64,000 nucleotides of DNA from Collinsella aerofaciens. Its GTDB lineage: Bacteria; Actinomycetota; Coriobacteriia; Coriobacteriales; Coriobacteriaceae. The stretch is from NCBI RefSeq assembly GCF_015558785.1, contig NZ_JADMOP010000010.1, forward strand, positions 1 through 64,000. Reading direction: 5' to 3'. Under the pieces are notes generated by a model, which saw only the letters and a program-made list of their open reading frames with translations, was not told the DNA's origin and searched no databases. Positions 39,063 to 47,993 of the stretch are shown piece after piece; within the stretch, counting starts at the first letter, position 1; each line of letters begins with the position of its first letter. Position numbers and translations under genes: made by a program.

Positions 39063-39096
39063 TTATATCCTCCTCACATAGAGTATTGTTCGCCCC

Positions 39097-39126
39097 AAGC
39101 GCCGCCCCCTTGTGGGAACGGCGCTT
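39097..39126. other. Hairpin between rpsN and rplE
   Basis: AAGCGCCG (39097-39104) and CGGCGCTT (39119-39126) pair perfectly around 14 bases. It lies in the 79-base gap, with no T-run on the minus strand. Confidence 0.4.
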
Positions 39127-39141
39127 ATAGGGCAGGTGAAC

Positions 39142-39699
39142 CTATTTCTTGAACGGGAAACCGAAGGCGTCCAGAAGGGCCTTGGCCTCCTCATCGGTGT
39201 TGGCGGTGGTCACGAAAGTGATGTCCATACCACGCTGGTGATCGACGGAGTCGAAGTCGATCTCGGGGAAGATGAGCTGCTCGGTGACGCCCATGGAGAA
39301 GTTACCACGGCCGTCGAAGCTCTTGGCGGAGATGCCGCGGAAGTCGCGGATACGGGGGATCGCGACGGAGGTCAGACGATCGAAGAACTCCCACATACGG
39401 TCGCCGCGCAGGGTAACCTTGCAGCCGATCGGCATACCAGCGCGCAGGCGGAAGGTAGCGATGGACTTGCGGGCACGGGTGATCATCGGCTGCTGGCCGG
39501 TGATAGCGCGCAGGTCGCGCACGGCACCGTCAATGGCCTTGGAATCGGTAGCGGCCTCGCCGACACCCATGTTCACGACGATCTTCTCAAACTTGGGGAT
39601 CATCATGACGTTCTCGTACTGGAACTTGTCCTGAAGCTGCTGCTTGACCTCGTTGTTGTACTTGGTCTTCAGACGCGGCACATACTTCTCTTCTGCCAT
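39142..39699 (-). CDS. rplE: Ribosomal protein L5
   Basis: 185 aa. A 5S rRNA-binding protein of the large subunit. [29 protein letters not shown] and [11 protein letters not shown] are diagnostic. It is the first gene of the ribosomal cluster here; in most bacteria rplN and rplX come directly before it. They are not present, and its own promoter must lie in 39700-39950. The start has GAAGGAGT upstream. Confidence 0.96.
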   Translation of the reverse strand: MAEEKYVPRLKTKYNNEVKQQLQDKFQYENVMMIPKFEKIVVNMGVGEAATDSKAIDGAVRDLRAITGQQPMITRARKSIATFRLRAGMPIGCKVTLRGDRMWEFFDRLTSVAIPRIRDFRGISAKSFDGRGNFSMGVTEQLIFPEIDFDSVDHQRGMDITFVTTANTDEEAKALLDAFGFPFKK

Positions 39700-39836
39700 T
39701 GTTCACTCCTTCTTGGGGTTTTAAGCACGGGGCGTGGCCACGATGGGTTGTCCTCGTGCCTCCTGGCTGCATCCGCGCCGCTCATGGCATTTCGCGGTTT
39801 GGACTCGACACAGCAGGAGCCGACAAAACAATCGGT

Positions 39837-39865
39837 ACTATACGCGCATTGGGTGCGTATTTCCA
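39837..39865 (-). promoter_or_regulatory. Candidate promoter of the rplE operon
   Basis: On the minus strand TGGAAA (39860-39865) and TATAGT (39837-39842) are spaced by 17 bases, giving a 5' leader of about 130 bases before rplE. The -35 matches consensus at four of six positions. Confidence 0.4.
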
Positions 39866-39949
39866 GAAAAACCTCGTCTGCCTGCACAACTCCACAACTC
39901 CCCCGCACAAATTGATCTGTTGGGAGCCAGGGCATAGTTGTTGAGGAAC

Positions 39950-40051
39950 GAGAGTGGATTTTCGGACGCATGAGAGTAGATTATCGGACGCACGACAAAC
40001 GAGAGTGGATTATCGGACGCACGACAAACGAGAGTGGATTATCCACTCTCG
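39950..40051. repeat. 29-bp tandem repeat ending in a 21-bp palindrome
   Basis: The units start at 39950, 39972, 40001 and 40030, each beginning GAGAGTGGAT. Units 2 and 3 are 29 bases and differ at one position; the first is shortened and the last continues into its own reverse complement, so 40030-40050 is a perfect palindrome (10-bp arms). No unique spacers lie between them. Confidence 0.8.
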
Positions 40052-40099
40052 ATGGAGTCCCTCGTTTCCTGGAGGATTGTTTTGGCTGGAGCGTGCCGC

Positions 40100-41299
40100 T
40101 TACTTGAGCGTGATGCACGAGGCGAGGATGTTGGCGTAGTCTTCCGCCGGCATGCCAAAGGCGTCGTCTGCTTCCACTCCGCTTTCGATGTTTTTATTCG
40201 GATGTATCGACCCGCCATGAAGCCAGACGACATGCCCGTTTGATGTCTTGCCAAGATCTTTGGCGAAAGCGCCATCACAGATCGCATTTCCAACACTTGT
40301 ACCGCTGATGATGCGGAAATCAGCGGAGTAATCTAAATTATTGGCACCTGCTCGAGAAACATTTACGAACAAGCAGTCGAGGTAGCCAGTAGTTGTGGTG
40401 ATTTTAAACTCATCAATCGGGAACCAGTCTGGCAAAACCATCGTATAATCGTCGGTTTCGATGGTTCTTGCTTGCTTTGCTTCTTCCGCCTGGCGCTTGG
40501 CTTCTTCCTCGGCTTGCTTGGCGGCTACGGCGTCATCGCGGCGCTTGGTTGCCGCTTGGGCCAATGCATCGACATCAAAGGAAAAGCCAGCCTTCCTGGC
40601 GCCCGCGTCTTCCTCGGCATATTTCTTGGCGGCGGCAATCTCGTCGTCGGTCACCTCGGTTGCCTCGACCGGAGCGAGCGAAACGTTGCCGGCATCGATG
40701 CTCTTTTTGCCCTCCGCCTTCTTGCTAACCTTGACGTCGACCTTTTCGCCCGGCACGGCATAGATGGTGCCATCGGCTGCAATGGGCGAGGCTGCGACCT
40801 CGGCCTTATAGCTGCCGCGACGGAGCTCGACGCCCGCTCCCGTGCTGTCGACATAGCGAACGACGTCGACCTTCTTGCCGCGCGCCTCCTTGCCGGTGAT
40901 GTGCAGCGGCAGCCTGCTCGCGCCAGCCGATGTGTCCCACCCCTCGGCCGAGACCGTAAACCGCACGGCGTGCTTTGCGGCGAGGGCCTCTTGCTCGGCA
41001 GCTTCGCGTGCCTGCTCCGGCGCATAGACGCCAAAGTAATAACCGGCTCCGCCACCCACGGCGAGCAGAGCCACCACGACGGCAGCGATGATGAACGGCT
41101 TCTTGGAACGTTTGGGGCTGGACGCGACCGCCTCTGCCGCCATATCGACTTGCTGCGACCCGGTAGGTGTTGCGACATCAACGGGCGAGGGGTTCGCCCC
41201 TCCCGTTTGCGCTTGATCATCTGGCACGACGGATGCGCCGCATACGGCGCAGAACTGGGCTCCGTCCTCGATTTTCGACCCACAGTTTCGGCAGAACAT
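40100..41299 (-). CDS. Zinc-ribbon, single-pass membrane protein
   Basis: 399 aa. An N-terminal zinc ribbon (MFCRNCGSKIEDGAQFCAVCG, with two CxxC pairs) is followed by a polar linker and one membrane helix at ~69-91 (FIIAAVVVALLAVGGGAGYYF). The long outer part contains a Glu/Ala/Lys coiled-coil-like stretch near 245-275 (KQAEEEAKRQAEEAKQA) and a C-terminal globular domain of ~115 residues. This layout is common in Coriobacteriia and Firmicutes proteins of unknown function. It stands alone. The ribosome site is GGGGGAGCTT. Confidence 0.8.
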   Translation of the reverse strand: MFCRNCGSKIEDGAQFCAVCGASVVPDDQAQTGGANPSPVDVATPTGSQQVDMAAEAVASSPKRSKKPFIIAAVVVALLAVGGGAGYYFGVYAPEQAREAAEQEALAAKHAVRFTVSAEGWDTSAGASRLPLHITGKEARGKKVDVVRYVDSTGAGVELRRGSYKAEVAASPIAADGTIYAVPGEKVDVKVSKKAEGKKSIDAGNVSLAPVEATEVTDDEIAAAKKYAEEDAGARKAGFSFDVDALAQAATKRRDDAVAAKQAEEEAKRQAEEAKQARTIETDDYTMVLPDWFPIDEFKITTTTGYLDCLFVNVSRAGANNLDYSADFRIISGTSVGNAICDGAFAKDLGKTSNGHVVWLHGGSIHPNKNIESGVEADDAFGMPAEDYANILASCITLK

Positions 41300-41461
41300 C
41301 CAAGCTCCCCCTCGTTCGACACCCGTTCAAGACGGGCATGCTTGAGCGCCCACGTGCATGGCGGAGCGCAATCTCTTCTAAGCATATGCTAAGAGCGAAT
41401 TGTCAAACGTTGTTGCGCAACATTGCCGGGTAAAGCCTCAGCATCCAGCCATCCCCACATA

Positions 41462-41528
41462 AGTTGCGGTGAAATAGGGACTGTTTGACGGCTTAACAGG
41501 CTTAAACAGTCCGTATTTCACCGCAACT
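41462..41528. repeat. Long palindrome, copy 1 of 3
   Basis: Arms of 25 bases (41462-41486 and 41504-41528; one mismatch) begin AGTTGCGGTGAAATA. It sits 14 bases past the permease stop. Outer arms are shared with copies at 42973 and 45755. Confidence 0.85.
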
Positions 41529-41541
41529 CATATATGAGACG

Positions 41542-42855
41542 TTATTTTTGGCGAGGCAGGACCAGGTTGAGGACGACGGCGACAAGCGCGGCGACGGCAA
41601 TGGAGGATCCGCCAAAGACGGTGCCGACCCATGCGGGGAATCCAGCGCCAGCAAGTGCGCCGGCCGTGCTCTCAATGCCCGTGCCAAAGGCGATAGACAG
41701 ACCCATGAGCGTGGTATCGCGCTGAGACAGGCCGTGGCGGGCAAACATGACCACGCCGTTCATGCCGATGGTTGCGAACACGCCGATCGTGGCGCCGCCG
41801 ATTACCGGCTGCGGAATAGACGTGAGTACCGCCGCGCACTTGGGCAGCAGTCCCGCGATGAGTAAGATGGCGGCGGCGAGCGTAAAGACCATACGGTTGA
41901 CGACCTTGTTCTCGGCGATAATGCCTACATTCTGCCCAAAGGTTGCCGTGGGGACGCCGCCCAAAAAGCCCGAGAGCATGCCGACCAGACCGTTGGCGAT
42001 CAGACCACCCGAGATCTGGCCATCGGTCGCAGGGGTATCGAGCGCAGCAGACGAGACAGCGGCAAACTCGCCCATGACCTGCACGGCGTTGACAATGGCG
42101 ACGACGCCCACGACGGCGCACGCGGCCGGATCGAACACCAGGCGATGGGTGCCTAGGGCCGGCGGGGCGAACCAGCTGGCGGTCGCGATGGCCGAGAAAT
42201 CGACCATGCCCAGTACCGCAGCCAAAACAAAGCCCGCGCAGATACCGGCCAGGATGCTGCCCAGCCTAAGGGCGCCCTTGCCATAGTTGCCCGCCATAAA
42301 GGTGACGACAAACGTCACGAGCGCGACGGCCCAGTTGGTGACGCTGCCAAAATCGGCAGCGCCCTCCCCGCCCGCCATGGAGGCAACTGCCACCGGGCAC
42401 AGCGACAGGCCAATGACAAAGATGACGGTGCCGAGCACCGGGGCCGGGAACAGAAAACTCACGCGCCTAAACAGCAAGCCGAAAAGCACGACGAGCGCGC
42501 CGCCGATTACTTGGGCGCCCAGCACGGCCTCAAAGCCAAGCTCGAGACCGACCGCCTTGAGCGCCGGCACGAAAGTAAAGCTCGCGCCCATCACGATGGG
42601 CAGGCCCGAACCGACGACACCTTTTATGGGGAACTGTTGAAGGAAAATGTCGAGCGCCGAGAGAACCAGCGATGCCTGGATGACGGCGGCCTCCTCTTGA
42701 GGAGTAAAGCCGCAGACCGACGCAATGATGATGGCGGGCGTGACGATGCCCGCGAACGCCGCCAGCACATGTTGCAATGCATGGGGCAATACCTGCACAA
42801 ACGATACTTTTCCCGTACGCTCGAACAGGGCATCCCCTGCTGCCGACTCTGCCAT
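41542..42855 (-). CDS. NCS2 xanthine/uric acid-type permease
   Basis: 437 aa, about 12-14 membrane segments. It imports purines such as xanthine or urate, driven by an ion gradient. Family features are the QQFPIKGVVGSGLPIVMGASF segment near 83-103 and the NCS2 signature region GGVPTATFGQNVG near 307 with QxG motifs. The ATG at 42855 has GGGAGG upstream; the frame runs 99 bases further, without a site. Its place beside xdhC/yqeB/yqeC supports a purine substrate. Confidence 0.9.
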   Translation of the reverse strand: MAESAAGDALFERTGKVSFVQVLPHALQHVLAAFAGIVTPAIIIASVCGFTPQEEAAVIQASLVLSALDIFLQQFPIKGVVGSGLPIVMGASFTFVPALKAVGLELGFEAVLGAQVIGGALVVLFGLLFRRVSFLFPAPVLGTVIFVIGLSLCPVAVASMAGGEGAADFGSVTNWAVALVTFVVTFMAGNYGKGALRLGSILAGICAGFVLAAVLGMVDFSAIATASWFAPPALGTHRLVFDPAACAVVGVVAIVNAVQVMGEFAAVSSAALDTPATDGQISGGLIANGLVGMLSGFLGGVPTATFGQNVGIIAENKVVNRMVFTLAAAILLIAGLLPKCAAVLTSIPQPVIGGATIGVFATIGMNGVVMFARHGLSQRDTTLMGLSIAFGTGIESTAGALAGAGFPAWVGTVFGGSSIAVAALVAVVLNLVLPRQK

Positions 42856-42972
42856 TTGCGCCTCCCATACCCTAGGCAGCGGCACCATGCCGCTCAACGA
42901 GCGGACATTATAGGGCATATGGCACAGGTAGCATTTTGACCCGCAATCCTGCATCCCCCGGGGTCAAACAGC

Positions 42973-43039
42973 AGTTGCGGTGAAATAGTTCCTGACTGAG
43001 CGCCCGTCAGGCTTATCTAGGAACTATTTCACCGCAACT
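42973..43039. repeat. Long palindrome, copy 2 of 3
   Basis: Perfect 20-bp outer arms (42973-42992 and 43020-43039) with AGTTGCGGTGAAATA, then a different core with its own CCTGAC/GTCAGG stem. It lies 17 bases beyond the xdhC stop. Confidence 0.85.
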
Positions 43040-43056
43040 TATTGATGGGGATGCGA

Positions 43057-44100
43057 TTAGCGCTTGCGGGGGACGAGTTTGGTGCGGCGCAGGTGGATCA
43101 TCTCGGCGGCGATGGAGATGGCGATCTCCTCGGGATCCTCGGCCTCGATGGCGACACCGATCGGCAGGTGCAGCTCGTCGATCTGGTCCTGTGTAAAGCC
43201 CTCCTGCTCCAGGCGGGCGCGCACAAAGGCCGTCTTGCGGCGCGAGCCCAGGCAGCCCAGGTAGGCAGGCTTGGCGCGCATGGCCTGAATCACCACGTCG
43301 ATATCGGACTTGTGACCTGCTGTAGCGACCACCACCAGATCGCGCGGACCGATGGGGCACAGCTCGCTCAGTTTCTTGTAGTCGACCAGACGACGGTCGT
43401 AGACACCGGGCACCCATTCGGGTGTCAACGTGCCGGGGCGATCGTCGCACGCTACAACGGCAAAGCCCGCCGCCGTGAGCACCCGCGCCGTCGCGGCGCC
43501 CACGTGGCCGCAGCCAAAGATATAGGTCAGGCCCTCGGGGCAGAGCGTCTCGATGTGCGCCGGGGGAATCTCGGAGGCGGCGTTGGTGTAGGTGACCTTA
43601 CTCCCCTCCTCCACCAGCGAAAGCCCGGGGCAGCCCGCAATGGTGCGGCGCGATTCCTCGCCATGGTACTCGGCCACATCGCCCTCGAGTGCGCTCGCGA
43701 TAAACGGCTCAAAGTCGATGACGAAGTCGCCGATGCGCCGATAGGCCAAGACGTCGGCAATTTCTTGGAACAACGATGTCTGAGTCGCATCCAGATGCAG
43801 GTAGCACAGGCAGATGGCTCCGCCGCAGATCATGCCGGTATCGGAGTTCTCGCCGCCCATGGTGTAGCGGACCAGACGCGACTGTCCCGCGCTCAGGAGC
43901 TCGCGCGCCTCGTCCAGCGCAAAGAGCTCGATCTTGCCGCCGCCGATGGTACCCGCTTGGCTGTCATCGGCAAAGACGGCCATCCAGGCGCCCACGCCGC
44001 GCGGCGATGACCCTGCCGTGCCGGCCACGACCACCAGCTCGCACGTCTTATCAGCCTTCAGAGCGCCAAGCGCCGCATTCACCACATCGAGCTTTTCCAT
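43057..44100 (-). CDS. xdhC: XdhC/CoxI family molybdenum hydroxylase maturation protein
   Basis: 347 aa. XdhC proteins bind molybdenum cofactor and insert it, in sulfurated form, into xanthine dehydrogenase-type enzymes. The N-terminal domain has VVVAGTAGSSPRGVGAWMAV and GTIGGGKIE. The C-terminal Rossmann-like domain has YIFGCGHVGAATARVL (near 194), VACDDRPG and LGCLGSRRK. It lies 9 bases after yqeB, so they share an operon. The hydroxylase itself is not in the window. Confidence 0.92.
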   Translation of the reverse strand: MEKLDVVNAALGALKADKTCELVVVAGTAGSSPRGVGAWMAVFADDSQAGTIGGGKIELFALDEARELLSAGQSRLVRYTMGGENSDTGMICGGAICLCYLHLDATQTSLFQEIADVLAYRRIGDFVIDFEPFIASALEGDVAEYHGEESRRTIAGCPGLSLVEEGSKVTYTNAASEIPPAHIETLCPEGLTYIFGCGHVGAATARVLTAAGFAVVACDDRPGTLTPEWVPGVYDRRLVDYKKLSELCPIGPRDLVVVATAGHKSDIDVVIQAMRAKPAYLGCLGSRRKTAFVRARLEQEGFTQDQIDELHLPIGVAIEAEDPEEIAISIAAEMIHLRRTKLVPRKR

Positions 44101-44109
44101 TGCAATTTC

Positions 44110-44904
44110 CTATCCCTGGAATACACCGATGAGCATGGCGAGCGCCTCGAGTACGCCGCCGCCGACCGACGTCGCCTTGTCCGAAATGTAGTTGATATAG
44201 CTGGCATCGCCGCGCGGGTCGACGTCGGCGCATTTAAAGCCCTCAGTCACCTGCACACCGTTCGCCAAAAGCCCGCGCAGGCAGCCATCGATCTGCGTGC
44301 ACATGGGCGTATCGCCCGCGTAGCCAATCACGTCTCCGGCGCTCACGATGTCGCCGATTGCGCGGTCGGACCGAAACACGCCGGCGGCGGGGCTGTGGAT
44401 AACGCGCTCCCTGCCATAGCCAGCGATAATGCCCGGCACGCCCGTGTTGGGCTGGGGCGAACCTTGGGTAATGACACGGCCCAGGAAATGCCCGCGCATG
44501 GTCTCGACCACGGCGTCGCAGTCAACCGGCGCGGTGAAGCCCGGTCCCACGGCAATAACGGCAGGCGCCATGTCGCGCGTGGTGCCCAAGTTACGCTTGG
44601 CCAGAATCGCGTCGACCACAGCCGCGGGTTTAAGCTCATCGAGCATCTTGGCCTGGGGGTCCACCACCACGGCGACATCCCCCGCCTCGGTAATCTCAAG
44701 CGCCTCGGCCGACGTCTGTGCCAAGCGGGCGCGAATGCCCTCGACCTCGACCTCGCCCAAGCGAATGGCCTCGCAAAAACTGATTGTGCGACGGATGCAC
44801 GTGGGGACCGCGATATCGGCCATAACGACCGACACGCCGGCGCGCACCAAACGAGCAGCGACACCCGTGGCGATATCGCCGGCGCCGCGAACATAAACGA
44901 GCAT
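44110..44904 (-). CDS. yqeB: YqeB, selenium-dependent molybdenum hydroxylase accessory protein
   Basis: 264 aa. It starts with a dinucleotide-binding-like RGAGDIATGVAARLVRAG and contains VVDAILAKRN and GPGFTAPVDCDAVVET, hallmarks of the YqeB family. This family co-occurs with selenium-dependent molybdenum hydroxylases and is thought to help make their labile selenium cofactor. It is divergent from yqeC with a 100-base gap that should contain both promoters, and is followed by xdhC. The biochemical role is not settled. Confidence 0.9.
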   Translation of the reverse strand: MLVYVRGAGDIATGVAARLVRAGVSVVMADIAVPTCIRRTISFCEAIRLGEVEVEGIRARLAQTSAEALEITEAGDVAVVVDPQAKMLDELKPAAVVDAILAKRNLGTTRDMAPAVIAVGPGFTAPVDCDAVVETMRGHFLGRVITQGSPQPNTGVPGIIAGYGRERVIHSPAAGVFRSDRAIGDIVSAGDVIGYAGDTPMCTQIDGCLRGLLANGVQVTEGFKCADVDPRGDASYINYISDKATSVGGGVLEALAMLIGVFQG

Positions 44905-45006
44905 TCCCGGGGCACCTCCCTGTGCTACGGTTTGAGCAGAGCAAAAGCGGTTCGACCGCTACTCTGATGATTATTTATTATCACAGTATTATACGGCGGT
45001 GAACAG

Positions 45007-45741
45007 ATGGAAACGACGAGCGGAAACCTTGCCTCCGCGCTCAAGATCGAGCCGGGCATTACCGCAATTATCGGCAGTGGCGGCAAGTCGACATTGCTGA
45101 AGACGCTCGGCCTTGAGCTCATGCGCGCCGGCGGCAGGGTGCTCCTCTGCACCACCACGCACATGTTTCCCGTCGCCGGCGTGCCATGGGACGGGTCGAG
45201 CCGTCGCCTGGACGCCGCGCCTTGGAAGCCGGGGACCCTGCATGTTCCCGGCTGCACCTGCGAGGCATGCGCGGGACTTGCCCGCGGAAGCATCTGCCAG
45301 GCAGGTGTTTTGGACCCGGAGACAGGCAAGCTCTCCGCCCCCGCCGAGCCGCTCAACGAGCTGGCGCAGCGCTATGACCATGTGTTGGCCGAGGCAGATG
45401 GCAGCAAGCGACTCCCGCTCAAGGCGCATGCCGCCTGGGAGCCGGTAATTCCCGCCGCCACGGCAGACGTTGTCTGGGTCGTCGGCGCCTCGGGGCTGGG
45501 CAAGCCCGTCGCCGAGGTTGTCCACCGCCCCGAGCTCTTTTGCGAGCGTTGCGGCTGCGAGCCCACCGACGCTGCCACCCCAGAGCGCGTCGCCATGGCG
45601 CTCAATGCCGAGCTGCGAATGCTGAACCTCAACAATGCCCGCATCATGCTCAACCAAGTCGATAAGCTCAGCGACCCCACGATGGCCGACCGCTTTGAGG
45701 CCGCCCTCGGCCGCCCCCTCATCGCCACCAGCCTCAAATAG
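45007..45741 (+). CDS. yqeC: YqeC, putative selenium cofactor biosynthesis protein
   Basis: 244 aa. A P-loop-like IIGSGGKSTLL (residues ~21-31) opens the protein. CTTTHMF, LAEADGSKRLPLKAH and VVGASGLGKP are typical of the YqeC family, which tracks with the selenium-dependent molybdenum hydroxylase trait. It stands divergent to yqeB-xdhC and convergent to the hydantoinase gene, from which a long palindrome separates it. The start has a weak site (CGGTGA). Confidence 0.88.
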   Translation: METTSGNLASALKIEPGITAIIGSGGKSTLLKTLGLELMRAGGRVLLCTTTHMFPVAGVPWDGSSRRLDAAPWKPGTLHVPGCTCEACAGLARGSICQAGVLDPETGKLSAPAEPLNELAQRYDHVLAEADGSKRLPLKAHAAWEPVIPAATADVVWVVGASGLGKPVAEVVHRPELFCERCGCEPTDAATPERVAMALNAELRMLNLNNARIMLNQVDKLSDPTMADRFEAALGRPLIATSLK

Positions 45742-45754
45742 CCGGCCCCATCTC

Positions 45755-45827
45755 CTCAGTTGCGGTGAAATACGGACTGTTTGGCCGCCTGACGGCCGCA
45801 AACAGTCCGTATTTCACCGCAACTGAG
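45755..45827. repeat. Long palindrome, copy 3 of 3
   Basis: Perfect 28-bp arms (45755-45782 and 45800-45827) with an inner GGCCG/CGGCC stem, lying between the convergent yqeC and hydantoinase genes. It shares AGTTGCGGTGAAATA with the other two copies and, with copy 1, the adjoining GGACTGTTT. Confidence 0.9.
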
Positions 45828-45850
45828 GGGGGGACACAGCATCTTTGCTG

Positions 45851-47218
45851 CTAGCGGGGGACGTAGCGGCCGGGCTGGGCTCCGGTGGGCTCGCCGTCGC
45901 GCGCGGCCAGCACGCCGTTCACAAACACAGCCTTGGCGCGGCCGTGCGCCTCAAAGCCCTCGAGCGGCGTGTAGTCCACGGCCTGATGCTGCGTCGCGGC
46001 GCTGATCGTCCAGCGCGCCTTGGGATCCCACACGCACACGTCGGCATCGGAGCCCTCAGCAAGACATCCCTTGCGCGGATACATGCCAAAGACGCGCGCC
46101 GGATTCTCGCTCATCAAGCGGCACAGATCCTCAGGACCCAGCTGTCCCTCAAAGCTCGTAGCGATCGCGACGGGACGATGCTCCACACCGGGTCCGCCGT
46201 TGGGAATCGCGCGGAAGTCGTCGCGCCCGCGGTCCTTTTGCCCGTGCAGGTTAAAGCTGCAGTGGTCGGTCGCGATCGTATCGATCTCGCCGGCCACAAG
46301 CGCCTCGCGCAGTGCCGCACGGTCGCCCGCATGGCGCAGCGGCGGGCTCATCACATATTTGGCGCCCGCAAAGCCGTCCTCGCCCTGCTCCAAATAGCAC
46401 GTATCGTCGAGCATCAGATACTGAGGGCAGGTCTCGACATAGATATTCTTCTGCCCGCGCGCCTTGGCGGCACGAATGGCCTCGAGCCCCAGCTTGGTCG
46501 AAAGGTGCACCACGTTGACCGGTGCGTCGCCGGCCAGGTGCGCCAGATATAGCAGACGGCTCACTGCCTCGGCCTCGCACACGTCCGGACGGCTGAGCGC
46601 GTGGCCCTCGGGCCCGTGGATACCCTGCTCAAACACGCGCTTCTGCAGCTCATTCACCAGCGTGCCGTTCTCGCAATGCACGCACAGTATGCCGCCAATA
46701 TGCTTGAGCTCCTCGAGCACCTCGAGCGTCTCGGCATCGTCCAGGCGCAGGTGGTCATAGGCAAAGTAGGTCTTAAACGACGATACGCCCGCCTCGCGCA
46801 TGGCCGAAAGATCGGCGCGGTTGCGCTCGTTCCACTCGGCGAGTGCCATATGAAAGGCGTAGTTAGCCGTGCAGGTTCCGTCGGCGCGGCGATGCCACTC
46901 GGCCAAGGCATCGGGCATGGTCACGCCACGATCGGCCGTCGCGTAGTCCACGATGGTCGTCGTACCGCCGCAGGCAGCCGCGCACGTGCCGGTCTCAAAG
47001 CTATCGGCCGTCCAATCCAAGCCGGTCCAGCACTGCATGTGCGTGTGGCCGTCGATAAAGCCGGGAAACACCCAGCAGCCCGTGGCATCCTCGACGGTAT
47101 CGCCCTCGGCCGGCTCAATCGCCGCGGCAATCCGCACGATCTTATCGCCATCCATGGCAAGATCGGCGCGGCGAAGCCCCTGGGGCGTCACGAGCGCGCC
47201 GTTTTTGATGATGATCAT
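45851..47218 (-). CDS. Hydantoinase/dihydropyrimidinase-type amidohydrolase
   Basis: 455 aa. A binuclear metal cyclic amidohydrolase. Metal ligands are visible as DGHTHMQ (His-x-His, near 59), the carboxylatable Lys in SSFKTYF (near 150), HCENG, HLSTKLG and the Asp in IATDHCSFN (near 312). It opens cyclic amides such as hydantoin or dihydropyrimidine rings. In yge/ygf-type purine clusters, such an enzyme (YgeZ-like) stands beside ygeW/X/Y, as here. The start follows AAGGAG. It lies 9 bases after the MocA-like gene, so the two are an operon. Confidence 0.9.
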   Translation of the reverse strand: MIIIKNGALVTPQGLRRADLAMDGDKIVRIAAAIEPAEGDTVEDATGCWVFPGFIDGHTHMQCWTGLDWTADSFETGTCAAACGGTTTIVDYATADRGVTMPDALAEWHRRADGTCTANYAFHMALAEWNERNRADLSAMREAGVSSFKTYFAYDHLRLDDAETLEVLEELKHIGGILCVHCENGTLVNELQKRVFEQGIHGPEGHALSRPDVCEAEAVSRLLYLAHLAGDAPVNVVHLSTKLGLEAIRAAKARGQKNIYVETCPQYLMLDDTCYLEQGEDGFAGAKYVMSPPLRHAGDRAALREALVAGEIDTIATDHCSFNLHGQKDRGRDDFRAIPNGGPGVEHRPVAIATSFEGQLGPEDLCRLMSENPARVFGMYPRKGCLAEGSDADVCVWDPKARWTISAATQHQAVDYTPLEGFEAHGRAKAVFVNGVLAARDGEPTGAQPGRYVPR

Positions 47219-47227
47219 AATTGCTCC

Positions 47228-47842
47228 TTATTGATTGATGCTGTTGGCCACGCGATCAAAATACGAGCAGGCGGCGATATGCTCCGTTATGCGTTGCTGT
47301 CCCTTGGCGGTATCGACGTCCCACAGCTCGTAGGCACGCGCCTCGACCAGCACCACGTCGATACGGCCCTTGAGGATCGAACCGCCGCCGTCCTTGCCCT
47401 CGAGACACATAAGTGCATCGAACAGTTCCACCGGAAAGAGAACCGGGCTCGAAGGCTCACCGTTGCACGCAAGACGCACCGGATGCTTGCGGCCACGCTC
47501 GTCAAATGCACGAACCATAGCCTCAAAAGAATCCGAACTCACGAGCGGCTGGTCGCCCGGCAAAAAGAGGCAACCTTTCCAGTTGCGTTCGACTCCCCAC
47601 GAAAGGCCCGCACGGACGCTTTCGCTGCGCAGCTCGCCATCGTGCAGCACGCACGGGCAATGCTTGTCCTCGCAAATCTGGGCGACCTCGGGCCAACGCG
47701 TCGAAACCACAGCGTCAAAGCCCCGGGGAACCGAATCGATGGTCCGGGCAATCAGCGGCTCGCCATAGATATCGGCAAGCATCTTGTTAGAGCCAAACCG
47801 CTTGCCCTCGCCCGAAGCCATAATGACGCAACCAAGTTTCAT
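47228..47842 (-). CDS. MocA-like molybdenum cofactor nucleotidyltransferase
   Basis: 204 aa. It is a GT-A-type nucleotidyltransferase: VIMASGEGKRFGSNKML is the nucleotide-binding loop (residues ~6-22), FLPGDQPLVS the metal-site motif near 91. Relatives (MocA, YgfJ) attach CMP or another nucleotide to molybdopterin for hydroxylases. The ATG at 47842 has GGGGAGG upstream and is preferred over 47899. It co-transcribes with the hydantoinase gene and probably serves the same hydroxylase as xdhC. Confidence 0.88.
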   Translation of the reverse strand: MKLGCVIMASGEGKRFGSNKMLADIYGEPLIARTIDSVPRGFDAVVSTRWPEVAQICEDKHCPCVLHDGELRSESVRAGLSWGVERNWKGCLFLPGDQPLVSSDSFEAMVRAFDERGRKHPVRLACNGEPSSPVLFPVELFDALMCLEGKDGGGSILKGRIDVVLVEARAYELWDVDTAKGQQRITEHIAACSYFDRVANSINQ

Positions 47843-47929
47843 GGCGATACCTCCCCTGAAACCATCGTACCCATAACTCGCGCCGCGGGGCATCAACATC
47901 GAAAGCGCTTATCCCGCATGCCCCCGATG

Positions 47930-47970
47930 CAAAAAGGGGGCACCCCGCCGGTTGGCAGAGCGCCCCCTTT
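47930..47970 (-). terminator. Terminator after ygeW
   Basis: GGGGGC and GCCCCC arms with inner pairing are followed on the minus strand by a run of T. It ends the ygeX-ygeY-ygeW run before the MocA-like gene. Confidence 0.75.
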
Positions 47971-47993
47971 ACATGGTTTACCTCAGCCCAGCT

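Larger units (their letters stand above)
39700..40099. other. 400-base gap: rplE promoter region and tandem repeats
   Basis: No gene is supported. Reading the minus strand just upstream of rplE shows no L24-like C-terminus. The gap holds a candidate promoter (39837-39865), a 29-bp tandem repeat and a 21-bp palindrome next to the end of the zinc-ribbon gene. Confidence 0.6.

Noticed and set aside
39700-39780. C-terminal remnant of rplX before rplE
   Set aside because: All minus-strand frames were read by eye and none resembles L24.
39950-40051. Possible CRISPR array
   Set aside because: The 29-bp units follow each other directly with no spacers, and no cas gene is in the window.
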